From NCBI RefSeq assembly GCF_011761985.1, contig NZ_JAASQT010000002.1, positions 62,001-126,000 on the forward strand: DNA of 64,000 nt, written 5' to 3'. Source of the stretch: Brevundimonas terrae. Its GTDB lineage: Bacteria > Pseudomonadota > Alphaproteobacteria > Caulobacterales > Caulobacteraceae. Each line of letters opens with the position of its first letter. Position 1 is the stretch's first letter. The notes under the pieces are model-generated. The model was not told the DNA's origin and did not search any database. It was given only the letters and a program-made list of their open reading frames with translations. Positions 24,663 through 34,499 of the stretch are shown here, piece by piece. Position numbers and translations under genes: made by a program.

Positions 24663-25565
24663 GTGGCTGGTGATCCCTATAAGGAACTTGGCGTTTCAAA
24701 AGGCGCGAGTGCTGACGAGATCAAGAAGGCTTTTCGCAAGCTGGCCAAGGAACTGCACCCCGACAAGAATCCGGGGGACAAGGCGTCCGAAGAGCGTTTC
24801 AAGCGCATAACGGCGGCCTTTGACCTGCTGGGCGATGCCGAGAAGCGTGCCAAATACGACCGTGGCGAGATCGATGCCGACGGACGCGAGCAGTATCGCG
24901 GCTTTAGTGGCGGTGCAGGCGGCGGCGGTCGTTCGGGTGGTTTCTCGGGCTTTGGTGGCTCGGGCCAGCGGGGTGGTTTTGAAGATATCGACCTGTCGGA
25001 CCTGTTTGCCGGTTTCGGTGGCGGTGGTGCCAATCGCGGCTTTGGCGGTGGCAAGGGGCAGGATATCCGCGCCACGCTGGAGGTCAGCCTTGAAGAGGTG
25101 ATCTCGGGCACCACGCGCCGTATCCAGTTCTCGGACGGGCGCATGGTGGATGTGGCTATCCCCAAGGGCGCGTCGGACGGTCAGGTGGTGCGTCTGAAAG
25201 GTCAGGGTGCGCCGGGGCGCACGCAGGCCGGTGACGCCATGATCGAGCTTCGGATCGTGCCGCACGCGCTTTACCGCCGCGACGGGGCGGACCTGCATAT
25301 GGACCTGCCGGTTTCGGTGCCCGATGCGGTGCTGGGCGGCAAGGTGACGGTGCCGACGCCTGAGGGCAAGGTGATGATGAGCATCCCCAAGGGCTCGAAC
25401 TCGGGCAAGGTACTGCGTCTGAAAGGGCGCGGTGGCTATGCCGATGGCAAGCGCGGGGACCTGTTGGCCAAGCTGATGGTGACGCTGCCGGACGAAGAAG
25501 ACGAACTTCTGGTGCGCTTTGCCGAGGATTGGCGCAAAAATCGGCCCTACACGCCGGGCAAGTGA
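24663..25565 (+). CDS. J-domain protein (DnaJ/CbpA-like co-chaperone)
   Basis: A 300-residue Hsp40. The J domain is at residues 4-67 with the HPD tripeptide at 32-34, which stimulates DnaK ATPase. A Gly/Phe-rich linker (about 80-135) follows, then two C-terminal substrate-binding beta domains (about 140-290) without the Cys-rich zinc finger of DnaJ, so it is a class B/CbpA-type protein. The start is GTG at 24663. It is the first ordinary housekeeping gene after the GTA remnant and lies on the same strand as serC and purA. It acts in the cytoplasm in protein folding. Confidence 0.93.
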   Translation: MAGDPYKELGVSKGASADEIKKAFRKLAKELHPDKNPGDKASEERFKRITAAFDLLGDAEKRAKYDRGEIDADGREQYRGFSGGAGGGGRSGGFSGFGGSGQRGGFEDIDLSDLFAGFGGGGANRGFGGGKGQDIRATLEVSLEEVISGTTRRIQFSDGRMVDVAIPKGASDGQVVRLKGQGAPGRTQAGDAMIELRIVPHALYRRDGADLHMDLPVSVPDAVLGGKVTVPTPEGKVMMSIPKGSNSGKVLRLKGRGGYADGKRGDLLAKLMVTLPDEEDELLVRFAEDWRKNRPYTPGK

Positions 25566-25650
25566 TGGCGTAAGGCAATCTGCGTTCTGTGGTGGTGAGT
25601 CTGTCGTTCGCCACCCTGCCTAGAACCTTGGCCTAGAGGGATTGCTGCCG

Positions 25651-26811
25651 ATGCCTGTTGTGAAGCCTGTTGTGAAGCCTGCGCGTCCGTGGTTTTCGTC
25701 GGGGCCGACGGCCAAGCGACCCGGTTATAAGCTGGCAGGACTTTCGGAGGCTTTGCACGGGCGTGGTATCCGTGCGCCCGAGACGACAGCGCGTTTTGCC
25801 TATGGCCTGAAGCTGACCCGCGAAGTGCTGGGTGTGCCGGACGACTATGTCATGGTGTTTACGCCGGGTTCGGATACCGGCGCGGTGGAAGCGGCCCTGT
25901 GGGGGATGCTGGGGCCGAAGCCTGTGACGGTGGTGGCGTTCGAGAATTTTGGCCTGACATGGGCCGAGGATGTGCGGGACCATCTGAAGCTTGATCCGGT
26001 GGTGGTGAAGGCCCCGTGGGGGGACTTGCCGGACCTGTCGGTCGTGGACTGGTCGCATGATGTGGTGTTTCCGTGGAATGGCACCACGTCGGGCGTGAAG
26101 GTGCCGGACGGTGACTGGATCGCGGCGGACCGCGAAGGTTTGAGCATCTGTGATGCGACCTCGGCGGCGTTTGCACAGCCTCTGGACTGGGCCAAGCTGG
26201 ATGTGACGACCTTTAGTTTCCAGAAGGCACTGGGCGGCGAGGCGGGCATTGGCGTGATGGTGATGTCGCCGCGCGCTGTGGCGCGTCTGGACGAGAATGT
26301 GCCCGCCTGGCCGGTGCCCAAGGTGCTGCGTCTGACGGGTAAGGACGGGAAGTTCGACCGGACGCTGGCGGAAGGCGTGGTCATCAATACGGCCTCGGTC
26401 CTGACCATGGAGGACTGGATCGATGCGCTGGAATGGGCCAAGTCGGTTGGGGGCTGTGAGGCGCTGATTGCGCGCACCGATGCCAACTATGCGGCGCTGG
26501 AAGCGTGGGTGCAGAAGACGGCGTGGGTCGATTTCTTGCCGCAACGCGAGGATATTCGTTCGACGACCTCGGTGTGTTTGAAATTTACCGACGATCGTGT
26601 TTCGGCGCTGGATGACAAGGGCCAGAAGACCTTTGTGAAGCGCTTCAAAGCCCTGCTGGAAGACGAAGGGGCGGTTTACGATATGGAACCGCACCGTAAT
26701 GCGCCGCCGGGGCTGCGGTTGTGGTGCGGATGCACGGTGGAAACCGCCGATGTGGTGGCGATCGGGCCGTGGCTGGAATGGGCTTTTGCAACGGCGGTGG
26801 CGGAAATCTGA
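25651..26811 (+). CDS. serC: Phosphoserine aminotransferase, archaeal/alphaproteobacterial type
   Basis: A 386-residue PLP aminotransferase that converts 3-phosphohydroxypyruvate to phosphoserine with glutamate (serine synthesis; also used in B6 synthesis). The segment PWFSSGPTAKRPGY near the N-terminus and WNGTTSGVKVPDGDWI are typical of the TIGR01365 group, distinct from E. coli SerC. The PLP lysine is Lys192 in FSFQKALGGEAG. The ATG at 25651 is used; the frame extends to a TTG three codons earlier. In many relatives serA follows directly; here purA comes next, so the serA link is lost. Confidence 0.93.
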   Translation: MPVVKPVVKPARPWFSSGPTAKRPGYKLAGLSEALHGRGIRAPETTARFAYGLKLTREVLGVPDDYVMVFTPGSDTGAVEAALWGMLGPKPVTVVAFENFGLTWAEDVRDHLKLDPVVVKAPWGDLPDLSVVDWSHDVVFPWNGTTSGVKVPDGDWIAADREGLSICDATSAAFAQPLDWAKLDVTTFSFQKALGGEAGIGVMVMSPRAVARLDENVPAWPVPKVLRLTGKDGKFDRTLAEGVVINTASVLTMEDWIDALEWAKSVGGCEALIARTDANYAALEAWVQKTAWVDFLPQREDIRSTTSVCLKFTDDRVSALDDKGQKTFVKRFKALLEDEGAVYDMEPHRNAPPGLRLWCGCTVETADVVAIGPWLEWAFATAVAEI

Positions 26812-26892
26812 TATTTCCAATGACCGAGGGCGACAGCCGACGATTCAACGGTTATAGGCTGCTACCGCGTTTTACTCGCGGAGATCAGTGCA

Positions 26893-28188
26893 GTGGCAAA
26901 TGTTGCGGTAGTCGGCGCCCAGTGGGGTGACGAGGGCAAGGGCAAGATCGTGGACTGGCTGTCCAATCGCGCCGATATGGTGGTGCGGTTCCAGGGCGGC
27001 CATAATGCGGGGCATACCCTCGTTGTCGATGGCAAGGTCTATAAGCTGGCGCTGCTGCCCAGCGGTGTGGTGCAGGGCAAGCCCTCCATCATCGGTAATG
27101 GCGTGGTCGTGGACCCGTGGCACCTTGTAAACGAAATCGCCAAGATCGAAGCGCAGGGCGTGGCGATCAGCCCTGAATTGCTGACGATTGCCGACAATGC
27201 CTGTCTGATCCTGCCGATCCATCCGGCGCTGGACGTGGCGCGTGAAGCGGCAGCTTCGGCTCCTGGTGCCAAGATCGGCACGACCGGTCGCGGTATCGGT
27301 CCGGCCTATGAGGACAAGGTGGGCCGCCGTGCGATCCGCGTTTGCGATCTGGCCAATGAAGAAGACCTGAAGGTCAAGATTGACCGTCTGCGCTCGCACC
27401 ACGACCCGCTGCGTGCCGGTCTGGGGCTGGAGCCGATTGATCCTCAGGCTCTGTTGCAGCAGTTGCTGGATATTGCGCCGAAGATTTTGCCCTATGTGAA
27501 GCCCGCATGGCGTGTGCTGGATCAGGCCCAGAAGGCTGGAAAGCGCATCCTGTTTGAAGGCGCGCAAGGTGCGTTCCTTGATGTGGACCATGGCACCTAT
27601 CCGTATGTGACTTCGTCCAATACCGTTGCAGGTCAGGCGGCAGCCGGTTCGGGCATTGGCCCGCGTGGCGTTGGCTATGTGCTGGGCATTGTGAAGGCCT
27701 ATACGACCCGCGTGGGTGAAGGTCCGTTCGCCTGTGAGCTGGATGACGAAGTGGCTGACCATCTGGCGACGGTTGGGCGCGAGGTGGGTGTGAATACCGG
27801 CCGTGCGCGTCGTTGTGGCTGGTTCGATGCTGTGCTGGTGCGCCAGTCGGTGGCCATCAATGGCATTGACGGTATTGCCCTGACCAAGCTGGACGTTCTG
27901 GACGGTCTGAAGACGCTGAAGATTTGCGTGGGTTATCGCGTGAATGGCGAGGTGCTGGACTATCTGCCGTCGAGCCTGAAGGATCAGGCGGCAGCCGAGC
28001 CGGTGTTTGAAGAGCTGGAAGGCTGGAGCGAAAGCACCGGTGGTGTTCGCAGCTTTAAGGACATTAACGCCAATGCGATCAAATATGTGCGCCGTATCGA
28101 GGAACTGATCGGTGCGCCGGTGGCCCTGTTGTCCACCAGCCCCGAGCGCGACGACACGATCCTGATGCGCGATCCGTTTCAGGGATAA
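26893..28188 (+). CDS. purA: Adenylosuccinate synthetase
   Basis: A 431-residue GTP-dependent enzyme joining IMP and aspartate to adenylosuccinate, the first step from IMP to AMP. The N-terminal P-loop is GDEGKGK at 12-18, with the catalytic Asp13, and GHNAGHT with the catalytic His follows near 41. [14 protein letters not shown] and later [15 protein letters not shown] are further family signatures. Length is normal. It starts with GTG at 26893. The partner enzyme PurB is encoded on the minus strand at 61648-62946. Confidence 0.97.
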   Translation: MANVAVVGAQWGDEGKGKIVDWLSNRADMVVRFQGGHNAGHTLVVDGKVYKLALLPSGVVQGKPSIIGNGVVVDPWHLVNEIAKIEAQGVAISPELLTIADNACLILPIHPALDVAREAAASAPGAKIGTTGRGIGPAYEDKVGRRAIRVCDLANEEDLKVKIDRLRSHHDPLRAGLGLEPIDPQALLQQLLDIAPKILPYVKPAWRVLDQAQKAGKRILFEGAQGAFLDVDHGTYPYVTSSNTVAGQAAAGSGIGPRGVGYVLGIVKAYTTRVGEGPFACELDDEVADHLATVGREVGVNTGRARRCGWFDAVLVRQSVAINGIDGIALTKLDVLDGLKTLKICVGYRVNGEVLDYLPSSLKDQAAAEPVFEELEGWSESTGGVRSFKDINANAIKYVRRIEELIGAPVALLSTSPERDDTILMRDPFQG

Positions 28189-28228
28189 TCTCTAAATAGA
28201 GACAAGGGGTTTTTAACCCCGTGCGTAT

Positions 28229-28259
28229 AAGGCTGTCCCTGATATTCGGGGGCAGCCTT
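28229..28259 (+). terminator. Hairpin after purA
   Basis: AAGGCTGTCCC (28229-28239) pairs with GGGGCAGCCTT (28249-28259). There is only a weak T-run, but the 11-bp stem right after purA and before the pseudo-receiver gene fits a terminator. Confidence 0.6.
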
Positions 28260-28281
28260 GTTCGCTTTAGATACCAGATCG

Positions 28282-29058
28282 ATGCAAAAAATCGCCCCGG
28301 TGGTACGCCGGGTCGTTATTGTGGACCCCAATCCGGCGGGGGCCAAGCTGATGGCCGACCTGTTGAAGGGGTTTGGCAGTCGCGATGTCGCGATTGAATC
28401 CGATGATGCGCGCGTGGTTGATCTGGCCCGTGAAATGGAACCGGGTCTGTTTATTATGGAGCGTTCTGGCCCGAAGCTGGATGGCGAGGCCTTGGCGCGC
28501 CGTATCCGCAGGTCCAGCCTGTCCACGCGACGAGCGCCGATCATCATGGTGACGGCGGAGGCGACAGCCTCGTCCATCAAGGGCGCGCGTGATGCCGGTG
28601 TGCACGAGTTTCTGAGAAAGCCTTTCACCAGTGGTGATCTGTATCGCCGGATCGAAAATCTGGCGACCAAGCCGCGCGACTGGGTGGAGGCTGTGGGCTA
28701 TGTCGGGCCGGACCGCCGCCGTTTCAACGCGGTGGACTATGCGGGGCCGCGCAAACGCAAGGCCGACGAGGGCGGCGAGCCGACGCTGGACGGGATCAAG
28801 GACCAGTCCATGCGGATTTTGGCCTCTGCTCTGGTTCAGTTCTCGAGCGATCCGGCACAAGCCGTGCGTGCTATCGGAGAGCAGGGCAAGACCTTGAAGA
28901 TGTTGGGTGTGAAGACGGGTGATACAGCCCTGACACTGGCGGCTGTGGGTTTGCAGACCGAACTGGAAATGGGTCGCACGTCGCTGGAGCAGTTGAACGG
29001 GCCGGTGAAGGCTATTCTGGCGCTGGCCTCGTCCAAGACGCTGGCCAGACAGGCCTAG
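28282..29058 (+). CDS. Receiver-like protein with the phospho-acceptor Asp replaced by Glu
   Basis: A 258-residue protein. Residues 8-125 have the CheY receiver fold (RRVVIVDPNPAGAKLMADLL at the start, switch Thr91 in MVTAEA, Lys113 in LRKPF), but the residue at the phosphorylation position is Glu60 in LFIMERSGP instead of Asp, and the acidic pair is reduced to Asp15-Pro16. It probably cannot be phosphorylated and may be locked in an active-like state. The C-terminal half (about 150-258) is helical with no known output domain. The start is uncertain: TTG at 28258 is possible, but it overlaps the purA hairpin. Likely a cytoplasmic adaptor. Confidence 0.75.
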   Translation: MQKIAPVVRRVVIVDPNPAGAKLMADLLKGFGSRDVAIESDDARVVDLAREMEPGLFIMERSGPKLDGEALARRIRRSSLSTRRAPIIMVTAEATASSIKGARDAGVHEFLRKPFTSGDLYRRIENLATKPRDWVEAVGYVGPDRRRFNAVDYAGPRKRKADEGGEPTLDGIKDQSMRILASALVQFSSDPAQAVRAIGEQGKTLKMLGVKTGDTALTLAAVGLQTELEMGRTSLEQLNGPVKAILALASSKTLARQA

Positions 29059-29090
29059 GCGCGGTCTGGCTAGGAAGAACGGGCGCACAA

Positions 29091-29121
29091 GAAAAGGGCG
29101 GCTGGAGTGATCCAGTCGCCC
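29091..29121 (-). terminator. Terminator of rpoH
   Basis: GGGCGGCTGGA (29096-29106) pairs with TCCAGTCGCCC (29111-29121) around GTGA; on the minus strand the stem is followed by TTTTCTT. It lies 35 bp downstream of the rpoH stop and may also stop leftward reading of the pseudo-receiver transcript. Confidence 0.8.
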
Positions 29122-29155
29122 TCTTCACTTCGGGGGAGGAGAAACGGTGTAACGC

Positions 29156-30040
29156 CTAGGCGTTGACGAGGTTGCGTTCGAGGGCAGCAGCCTGCATCGC
29201 TTTTTGCAATTTCTCGAAGGCGCGGACCTCGATCTGGCGGACGCGCTCACGGCTGACGCCATATTGGCCGGCCAATTCTTCGAGGGTGACCGGATCATCC
29301 TTGAGGCGACGCTCGGTCAGGATGTGCTTTTCGCGGTCGGTCAGTTCTTCCATGGCTTCTTGGAGCAGCGACATACGGATGCCGCGCTCTTCGTTGTCGG
29401 CCAGCTGGGTTTCCTGACTGATGGCATCGTCATCGGCCAGCCAGTCCTGCCACTCGGATTCACCGTCGGCGCGCATGGGGGCGTTCAGCGACGAGTCACC
29501 ACCCAGACGGCGGTTCATGTCGATGACTTCCTGCTGGCTGACGCCGAGCTTGGTCGCGATCTGTTCGAGGTGTTCGGGCAGCAGGTCGCCTTCTTCGAAG
29601 GCCGAGATCTGGCTCTTGGCTTTGCGAAGGTTGAAGAACAGCTTCTTCTGGGCGGCGGTGGTGCCCATTTTGACCAGCGACCACGAACGCAGGATGTATT
29701 CCTGAATGGACGCGCGAATCCACCACATGGCGTAGGTGGCCAGGCGGAAGCCCTTGTCGGGGTCGAATTTCTTGACGGCCTGCATCAGACCGACATTGCC
29801 TTCGGAAATAACTTCGCCGATCGGCAGGCCGTAGCCGCGATAACCCATGGCGATCTTGGCCACGAGGCGAAGGTGCGATGTTACCAGACGGTGCGCCGCT
29901 TCGGGGTCTTCATGCTCGGACCAGCGTTTGGCCAGCATGAATTCTTCGTCCTTGGTAAGCATCGGAAACTTGCGGATTTCCGAGAGATAACGCGATAGCC
30001 CCTGTTCAGGCGACATCACCGTCAAAGTGGTATTAGCCAT
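29156..30040 (-). CDS. rpoH: RNA polymerase heat-shock sigma factor sigma-32
   Basis: A 294-residue sigma-70-family factor of the RpoH group. Region 2 (about residues 50-120) has PIGEVISEGNVGLMQAVKKF and RLATYAMWWIRASIQEYIL; the RpoH box QKKLFFNLRKAK follows directly and distinguishes it from RpoD. Region 4 ends with a helix-turn-helix TLEELAGQYGVSRERVRQIE. The start MANTTLTV at 30040 is preceded by GGAGGGA; the frame further upstream is not typical. In Caulobacter rpoH directs heat-shock transcription and is itself heat-induced. It lies downstream of rluD on the same strand, the usual order in Alphaproteobacteria. Confidence 0.96.
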   Translation of the reverse strand: MANTTLTVMSPEQGLSRYLSEIRKFPMLTKDEEFMLAKRWSEHEDPEAAHRLVTSHLRLVAKIAMGYRGYGLPIGEVISEGNVGLMQAVKKFDPDKGFRLATYAMWWIRASIQEYILRSWSLVKMGTTAAQKKLFFNLRKAKSQISAFEEGDLLPEHLEQIATKLGVSQQEVIDMNRRLGGDSSLNAPMRADGESEWQDWLADDDAISQETQLADNEERGIRMSLLQEAMEELTDREKHILTERRLKDDPVTLEELAGQYGVSRERVRQIEVRAFEKLQKAMQAAALERNLVNA

Positions 30041-30246
30041 GTGGTCCCTCCGACCGAATAACGAGCGGGCGCTTCGGCTATGGCCACATGCGTGCACCAT
30101 CGCCTCGCCCCTCAATGGATAGAGATGGTATTCGTTGCATGGTTTTAAAGGGGCAAAAGCGCGTTTGAATTACGATTTTGTGCCAAGGCCATGCAGACGG
30201 GGGAGCATCTCTGGGCGTTGAGAGATAACTAGCACAAGATCGGTTG

Positions 30247-31266
30247 CTAATCAAGCGCGCAGAGGCGCGTCTCCAGAGCCTGCATATCGGCGGGCGGCGC
30301 GGTTTCGAAACGCAGGGCTTCGCCAGTCACCGGATGGACGAAACCGAGGATGGCGGCGTGCAGAGCCTGACGGGTGAAGTTCAGTTCTTCGAGGATGGCG
30401 CGGACGGGGATGGCGGCGGCACCCGAGCCATAGACGGGGTCACCCAGCAGAGGCGCGCCGACCGAGGCCATATGCACGCGGATCTGGTGGGTGCGGCCTG
30501 TATGCAGGGTGCAGGCGATGCGCGATGCGAGGGGTGCGCCGCTGGCCTTGGCGGGCTGGCCATAGGTTTTCTGGACGACATAGTCGGTGATGGCCTGACG
30601 GCCGCCGTGTTTCAGGACCGCCATTTTTTTACGGTCATGCAGGGAGCGACCGATCTGGGTGTCGATGCGGCCGCTGAGGGCATTGGGGGTGCCACGTGTC
30701 AGGGCGATATAGGTGCGTTCTATGTCGTGGGTGGCGAACAGGGCGGACAGGCCTTGATGGGCCTCGTCGGTTTTGGCGGCGACCATGACGCCGGATGTGT
30801 CCTTGTCGAGACGATGGACGATACCAGGGCGGGCGACGCCGCCGATGCCGGAAAGCGTGTCGCCACAGTGATAGAGCAGGGCATTGACCAGTGTGCCGTT
30901 CTCGCAACCGGGGGCAGGGTGGGCGGCCATGCCGGAGGGCTTGTCGACGACGATCAGATGCGCGTCCTCGAACAGGACGGTGAGGGGGATGTTCTCGGGC
31001 TGTGGCTCGGCGGGGGCCACGGGGGGCAGGGTGATGGTGTAGGTGCCGCAGGTGGCCTTGGCCTTGCCCGAGGTCAGGACCTGTCCGTCCTTGGATACGG
31101 CACCTTCGGCCAGCAAGGCCTGAAGGCGGGCACGTGATAGGGTGGGGAAGGCATCGGACAGGGCCTTGTCCAGACGGATACCGGAGGCTGTGACCTCGGC
31201 GGAGAGGATTTCGGCTCCCGCATCTTCGGTATTGTCTTCGTCGGTCATTATTGGTTCATCGGCCAT
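30247..31266 (-). CDS. rluD: 23S rRNA pseudouridine synthase, RluD/RluA family
   Basis: A 339-residue enzyme that isomerises uridines of 23S rRNA helix 69 (1911/1915/1917 in RluD). The N-terminal S4 RNA-binding domain spans about 27-85 (RLDKALSDAFPTLSRARLQAL). The catalytic domain has HRLDKDTSGVMVAAKT with catalytic Asp154, then GRTHQIRVHMA and GDPVYG. Gene neighbour rpoH downstream matches the conserved rluD-rpoH arrangement, which favours RluD over RluC. The start could also be the Met seven codons later. An intergenic gap of about 200 bp before rpoH leaves room for rpoH's own heat-shock promoters. Confidence 0.9.
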   Translation of the reverse strand: MADEPIMTDEDNTEDAGAEILSAEVTASGIRLDKALSDAFPTLSRARLQALLAEGAVSKDGQVLTSGKAKATCGTYTITLPPVAPAEPQPENIPLTVLFEDAHLIVVDKPSGMAAHPAPGCENGTLVNALLYHCGDTLSGIGGVARPGIVHRLDKDTSGVMVAAKTDEAHQGLSALFATHDIERTYIALTRGTPNALSGRIDTQIGRSLHDRKKMAVLKHGGRQAITDYVVQKTYGQPAKASGAPLASRIACTLHTGRTHQIRVHMASVGAPLLGDPVYGSGAAAIPVRAILEELNFTRQALHAAILGFVHPVTGEALRFETAPPADMQALETRLCALD

Positions 31267-31329
31267 GAGGTGTGATTAGCACGGCTTGAAGCGGGCTCAA
31301 CCCGCCAAGCGGAAACGCTCTGGTGGCAG

Positions 31330-31971
31330 ATGATGAAACGCATACTGACGATAGCGGTTGTAAGCGGGGCGGCGGCACTGCTGGGCAGTTGCGCCACCAT
31401 GAGCGAGGACCAGTGTCTGGCCGGTGACTGGGGCGGCAAGGGCTATCAGGACGGATTGAACGGGCGTGTGCCGGAACGGCTGGACGACCATGCCAAGGCC
31501 TGTGCCAAGTTCGGGGTCACGCCCAATCCGGCGGCCTATTATTCGGCGCGTGATCAGGGTTTGCGGACCTATTGCCGGTGGGACAACGGGTTTCGTGTTG
31601 GGCGCAACGGGTCGACCTATAACGGGGTCTGTACGCCCGATGAAGAGCGCAACTTCCTGCCCGCCTATGAGGACGGGGTGAGGGTGTATCAGGCCGAGCG
31701 TGTGCTGTCGGATGCCGAGAGCAATGTCCGCTCGGCGGTCTCGCGTATCCGTGACCGCGAGAACAAGCTGGAGGCCAAGGAGCGCGAACTGCGTCAGGAA
31801 GATCTGAGCCAAGAGGAGCGCGAGCGTATTCGCGCCCGTATCCGTGACTTGCGGATAGAATTACGCGATGCGCGGCGTGAACTGCGTATGGCCGAGGACG
31901 AATATCGTGCTGTCGAATACGAGGCGCGGATGATTATCCGCTCTGTCGGTGGCCGTTACGGCGTCTGGTAA
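31330..31971 (+). CDS. DUF2799 lipoprotein with long helical C-terminus
   Basis: A 213-residue lipoprotein: signal peptide with lipobox LLGSC (Cys21). The N-terminal half (about 28-120) is the DUF2799 pattern: GDWGGKGYQDGLNGR, then HAKACAKFGV, YYSARDQGLRTYC and FRVGRNGSTYNGVC, with several cysteines. The C-terminal part (about 125-195) is a highly charged Arg/Glu coiled coil. The family is found in the envelope of many Proteobacteria; its role is unknown. It is divergent from rluD and followed by a strong bidirectional terminator. Confidence 0.85.
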   Translation: MMKRILTIAVVSGAAALLGSCATMSEDQCLAGDWGGKGYQDGLNGRVPERLDDHAKACAKFGVTPNPAAYYSARDQGLRTYCRWDNGFRVGRNGSTYNGVCTPDEERNFLPAYEDGVRVYQAERVLSDAESNVRSAVSRIRDRENKLEAKERELRQEDLSQEERERIRARIRDLRIELRDARRELRMAEDEYRAVEYEARMIIRSVGGRYGVW

Positions 31972-31976
31972 AGAAA

Positions 31977-32015
31977 ACGCCCCGCAGAGTGATCTGCGGG
32001 GCGTCTTTGTATTTT
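31977..32015. terminator. Bidirectional terminator between DUF2799 gene and fba
   Basis: ACGCCCCGCAGA (31977-31988) and TCTGCGGGGCGT (31993-32004) form a perfect 12-bp stem with a GTGA loop. CTTTGTATTTT follows on the plus strand and TTTTC on the minus strand, serving both convergent genes. Confidence 0.9.
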
Positions 32016-32028
32016 ACCGTAATCGGGA

Positions 32029-33093
32029 TTAGCCGATTTGCGGGTCCAGCGAACCGGCAGCATAGCGCTTGGCCATCTGGGCGGTGGACAGCGGCTTGAT
32101 CTTGGAGGCCATACCTTCACAGCCGAACTGCAGGTAGCGTTCCTGACACAGCTTGCGCATGGCTTCCTTGGCGGGCTTCAGATAGTAGCGCGGGTCGAAC
32201 TCGCCCGGTTTTTCCATCAGCATTTTGCGGATGGCGCCTGTCATGGCCATGCGGTTGTCGGTGTCGATATTGACCTTGCGCACGCCGTTCTTGATGCCGC
32301 GCTGGATTTCTTCGACCGGCACGCCCCAGGTTTGCGGCATCGCACCGCCATAGGCGTTGATGATGTCCTGCAGGTCCTGCGGCACCGACGACGAGCCGTG
32401 CATCACCAGGTGGGTGTTCGGCAGGCGACGGTGGATTTCCTCGATCACGTTCATGGCGAGGACTTCGCCGTCCGGTTGACGGGTGAACTTGTAGGCACCG
32501 TGCGAGGTGCCCATGGCGATGGCCAGAGCATCGACCTTGGTGGCCTTCACGAAATCAACAGCCTGATCCGGATCGGTCAGCAGGGCCGAGTGGTCCAGCT
32601 TGCCTTCGAAGCCGTGGCCGTCTTCGGCCTCGCCCATGCCGGTTTCCAGCGAACCCAGAACGCCCAGTTCGCCCTCAACCGAAACGCCGCACGCGTGGGC
32701 CATTTCGGTGACGCGACGGGTGACGTCGACATTGTATTCATACGATGCAGGGGTCTTGGCGTCTTCTTCCAGCGAGCCGTCCATCATCACCGAGGTGAAG
32801 CCGTACTGGATGGCGGTGGCGCAGGTTGCCGGACCATTGCCGTGGTCTTGGTGCATACAAACCGGAATATGCGGATACAGCTCGACCAGAGCGTCGATCA
32901 GGCGGGCCAGAACGATGTCGTTGGCATAGGAGCGGGCACCGCGCGAAGCCTGGATGATGACCGGCGCATTGACGGCGTCGGCGGCCTCCATGATGGCCAG
33001 GCCCTGTTCCATATTGTTGATGTTGTACGCCGGCAGGCCGTAGTCGTTTTCAGCTGCGTGATCGAGCAGCTGACGCAGGGTGATGCGCGCCAT
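32029..33093 (-). CDS. fba: Class II fructose-bisphosphate aldolase
   Basis: A 354-residue zinc aldolase that interconverts fructose-1,6-bisphosphate with DHAP and glyceraldehyde-3-phosphate; the length and motifs fit the FbaA-B/Calvin-type (TIGR01521) subgroup. Visible are the zinc/catalytic region [40 protein letters not shown], the second zinc histidine in GTSHGAYKF and VMHGSSSVP with the third. [16 protein letters not shown] follows near the end. It is downstream of pgk on the minus strand but separated from it by a terminator-like hairpin, so it probably has its own promoter. Confidence 0.95.
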   Translation of the reverse strand: MARITLRQLLDHAAENDYGLPAYNINNMEQGLAIMEAADAVNAPVIIQASRGARSYANDIVLARLIDALVELYPHIPVCMHQDHGNGPATCATAIQYGFTSVMMDGSLEEDAKTPASYEYNVDVTRRVTEMAHACGVSVEGELGVLGSLETGMGEAEDGHGFEGKLDHSALLTDPDQAVDFVKATKVDALAIAMGTSHGAYKFTRQPDGEVLAMNVIEEIHRRLPNTHLVMHGSSSVPQDLQDIINAYGGAMPQTWGVPVEEIQRGIKNGVRKVNIDTDNRMAMTGAIRKMLMEKPGEFDPRYYLKPAKEAMRKLCQERYLQFGCEGMASKIKPLSTAQMAKRYAAGSLDPQIG

Positions 33094-33179
33094 CCTGAAA
33101 GGTCTCCGAAGAATCTAAGCGAGTGTGGGTCTGATGTAGACCGGAAGGGGCGAAAAGTCACCTTTGCGCCCCGATGACG

Positions 33180-33211
33180 AAAGGGCGGACACCGATGGTA
33201 TCCGCCCCTTT
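33180..33211 (-). terminator. Hairpin between pgk and fba
   Basis: AAAGGGCGGA (33180-33189) pairs with TCCGCCCCTTT (33201-33211) with one bulged C; on the minus strand TTTC follows. It lies directly after the pgk stop codon. Confidence 0.65.
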
Positions 33212-33217
33212 GAGTGA

Positions 33218-34411
33218 TTATGCGCGAAGCGCGTCGACGCCCGGAAGCGGCTTACCTTCCATCCATTCAAGGAAGGCACCGCCCGCGGTCGAGACAAAGG
33301 TCATGTCTGCGACAACGCCAGCGTGGTTGAGGGCCGCGACAGTGTCGCCGCCACCGGCCACGGCGGTCAGCTTGCCAGTCTTGGCGAGGTTTGCGGCTTC
33401 CTTGGCGGCAGCATTGGTCGCGGCGTCAAACGGCGGAACCTCGAACACGCCCAGCGGGCCGTTCCAGATCAAGGTCTTGGACAGGCCCATGGCGCGGGTC
33501 AGGCGGGCGACGGTTTCAGGGCCGGCATCGAGGATCAGGTCATCAGCGGCGATACGGTCCAGCGCGCGAACGCCGTGTTCGATACCCGGCTTGACGCCCT
33601 TGGCCACAACCACATCCACTGGCAGCAGCAGTTCACAGCCCTTTTGACGAGCTTCTTCCATGATCTCACGGGCGGTGTCGGCGAGGTCTTTCTCGCACAG
33701 CGAACCGCCGACATCGACGCCTTGGGCGTGCAGGAAGGTGTTGGCCATGCCGCCGCCGATGGCCAGATAGTCCAGCTTGGCAACGAGGTTTTTCAGCAGG
33801 TCCAGCTTGGTTGAAACCTTGGCGCCGCCGACGATACCGATGACCGGCTTCACAGGCGTGCCGAGTGCGGCGTCCAGAGCTTCCAGTTCGCGGCGCATGG
33901 ATTCACCGGCGAAGGCCGGCAGGATGCGGGCCAGACCTTCGGTCGAGGCGTGGGCGCGGTGGGCGGCCGAGAAGGCGTCGTTGACGAAGATGTCGCCAAG
34001 CTCAGCCAGAGCCTTGGCGAAGTCGGCGTCGTTCTTTTCCTCGCCCTTGTGGAAGCGCACGTTTTCCAGCAGCACCACGCCGCCGGCGTCGGTATCGGCC
34101 AGAGCAGCCTTGGCTTCGTCACCAATGCAGTCATCGGCGAAACGTACAGGTGCGCCCAGCAGGATTTCCAGCGGCTCGACAACCGGCTTCAGGCTCATGG
34201 ACGGCACTCGCTCGCCCTTGGGACGGTCGAAGTGGGCCAGCAGGGCCACCTTGGCACCGGCTTCACGCAGCTTGTTGATGGTCGGCAGGGCCACGCGAAG
34301 ACGGGTGTCGTCGGTGACTGCGCCATTTTCCATCGGGACGTTGAAGTCCACGCGAACGAGGGCGGTCTTGCCTGAAAGGTCTTTAGCGTCGTCGAGGGTG
34401 CGGAAGGTCAT
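33218..34411 (-). CDS. pgk: Phosphoglycerate kinase
   Basis: A 397-residue glycolytic enzyme that transfers phosphate from 1,3-bisphosphoglycerate to ADP. N-domain signatures: [22 protein letters not shown] and [16 protein letters not shown]-domain signatures: [30 protein letters not shown] and the nucleotide loop [12 protein letters not shown]. Length is normal. On the minus strand it follows gap with a DUF559 gene and REP-like repeats in between; a REP-like palindrome sits 19 bp upstream of its start, leaving little room for a conventional promoter there. Confidence 0.97.
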   Translation of the reverse strand: MTFRTLDDAKDLSGKTALVRVDFNVPMENGAVTDDTRLRVALPTINKLREAGAKVALLAHFDRPKGERVPSMSLKPVVEPLEILLGAPVRFADDCIGDEAKAALADTDAGGVVLLENVRFHKGEEKNDADFAKALAELGDIFVNDAFSAAHRAHASTEGLARILPAFAGESMRRELEALDAALGTPVKPVIGIVGGAKVSTKLDLLKNLVAKLDYLAIGGGMANTFLHAQGVDVGGSLCEKDLADTAREIMEEARQKGCELLLPVDVVVAKGVKPGIEHGVRALDRIAADDLILDAGPETVARLTRAMGLSKTLIWNGPLGVFEVPPFDAATNAAAKEAANLAKTGKLTAVAGGGDTVAALNHAGVVADMTFVSTAGGAFLEWMEGKPLPGVDALRA

Positions 34412-34429
34412 TCTTAGCGTTCCAGTCTT

Positions 34430-34473
34430 CCTTCTCCCGAGGGGAGAAGGTGGCCCGCAGGGCCGGATGAGGG
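34430..34473. repeat. REP-like palindrome, family A, copy 3 (inverted)
   Basis: CCTTCTCCC-GA-GGGGAGAAGG followed by GGTGGCCC-GCA-GGGCCGGATG and AGGG. It is the reverse orientation of the copies at 17651 and 22832 and lies between the DUF559 gene and pgk. Confidence 0.8.
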
Positions 34474-34499
34474 CTGGCCTTAGGCAGTAGAGGCCGTGC

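Noticed and set aside
24820-25298. Alternative-frame ORFs within the J-domain gene
   Set aside because: Shadows of a clear DnaJ-like protein.
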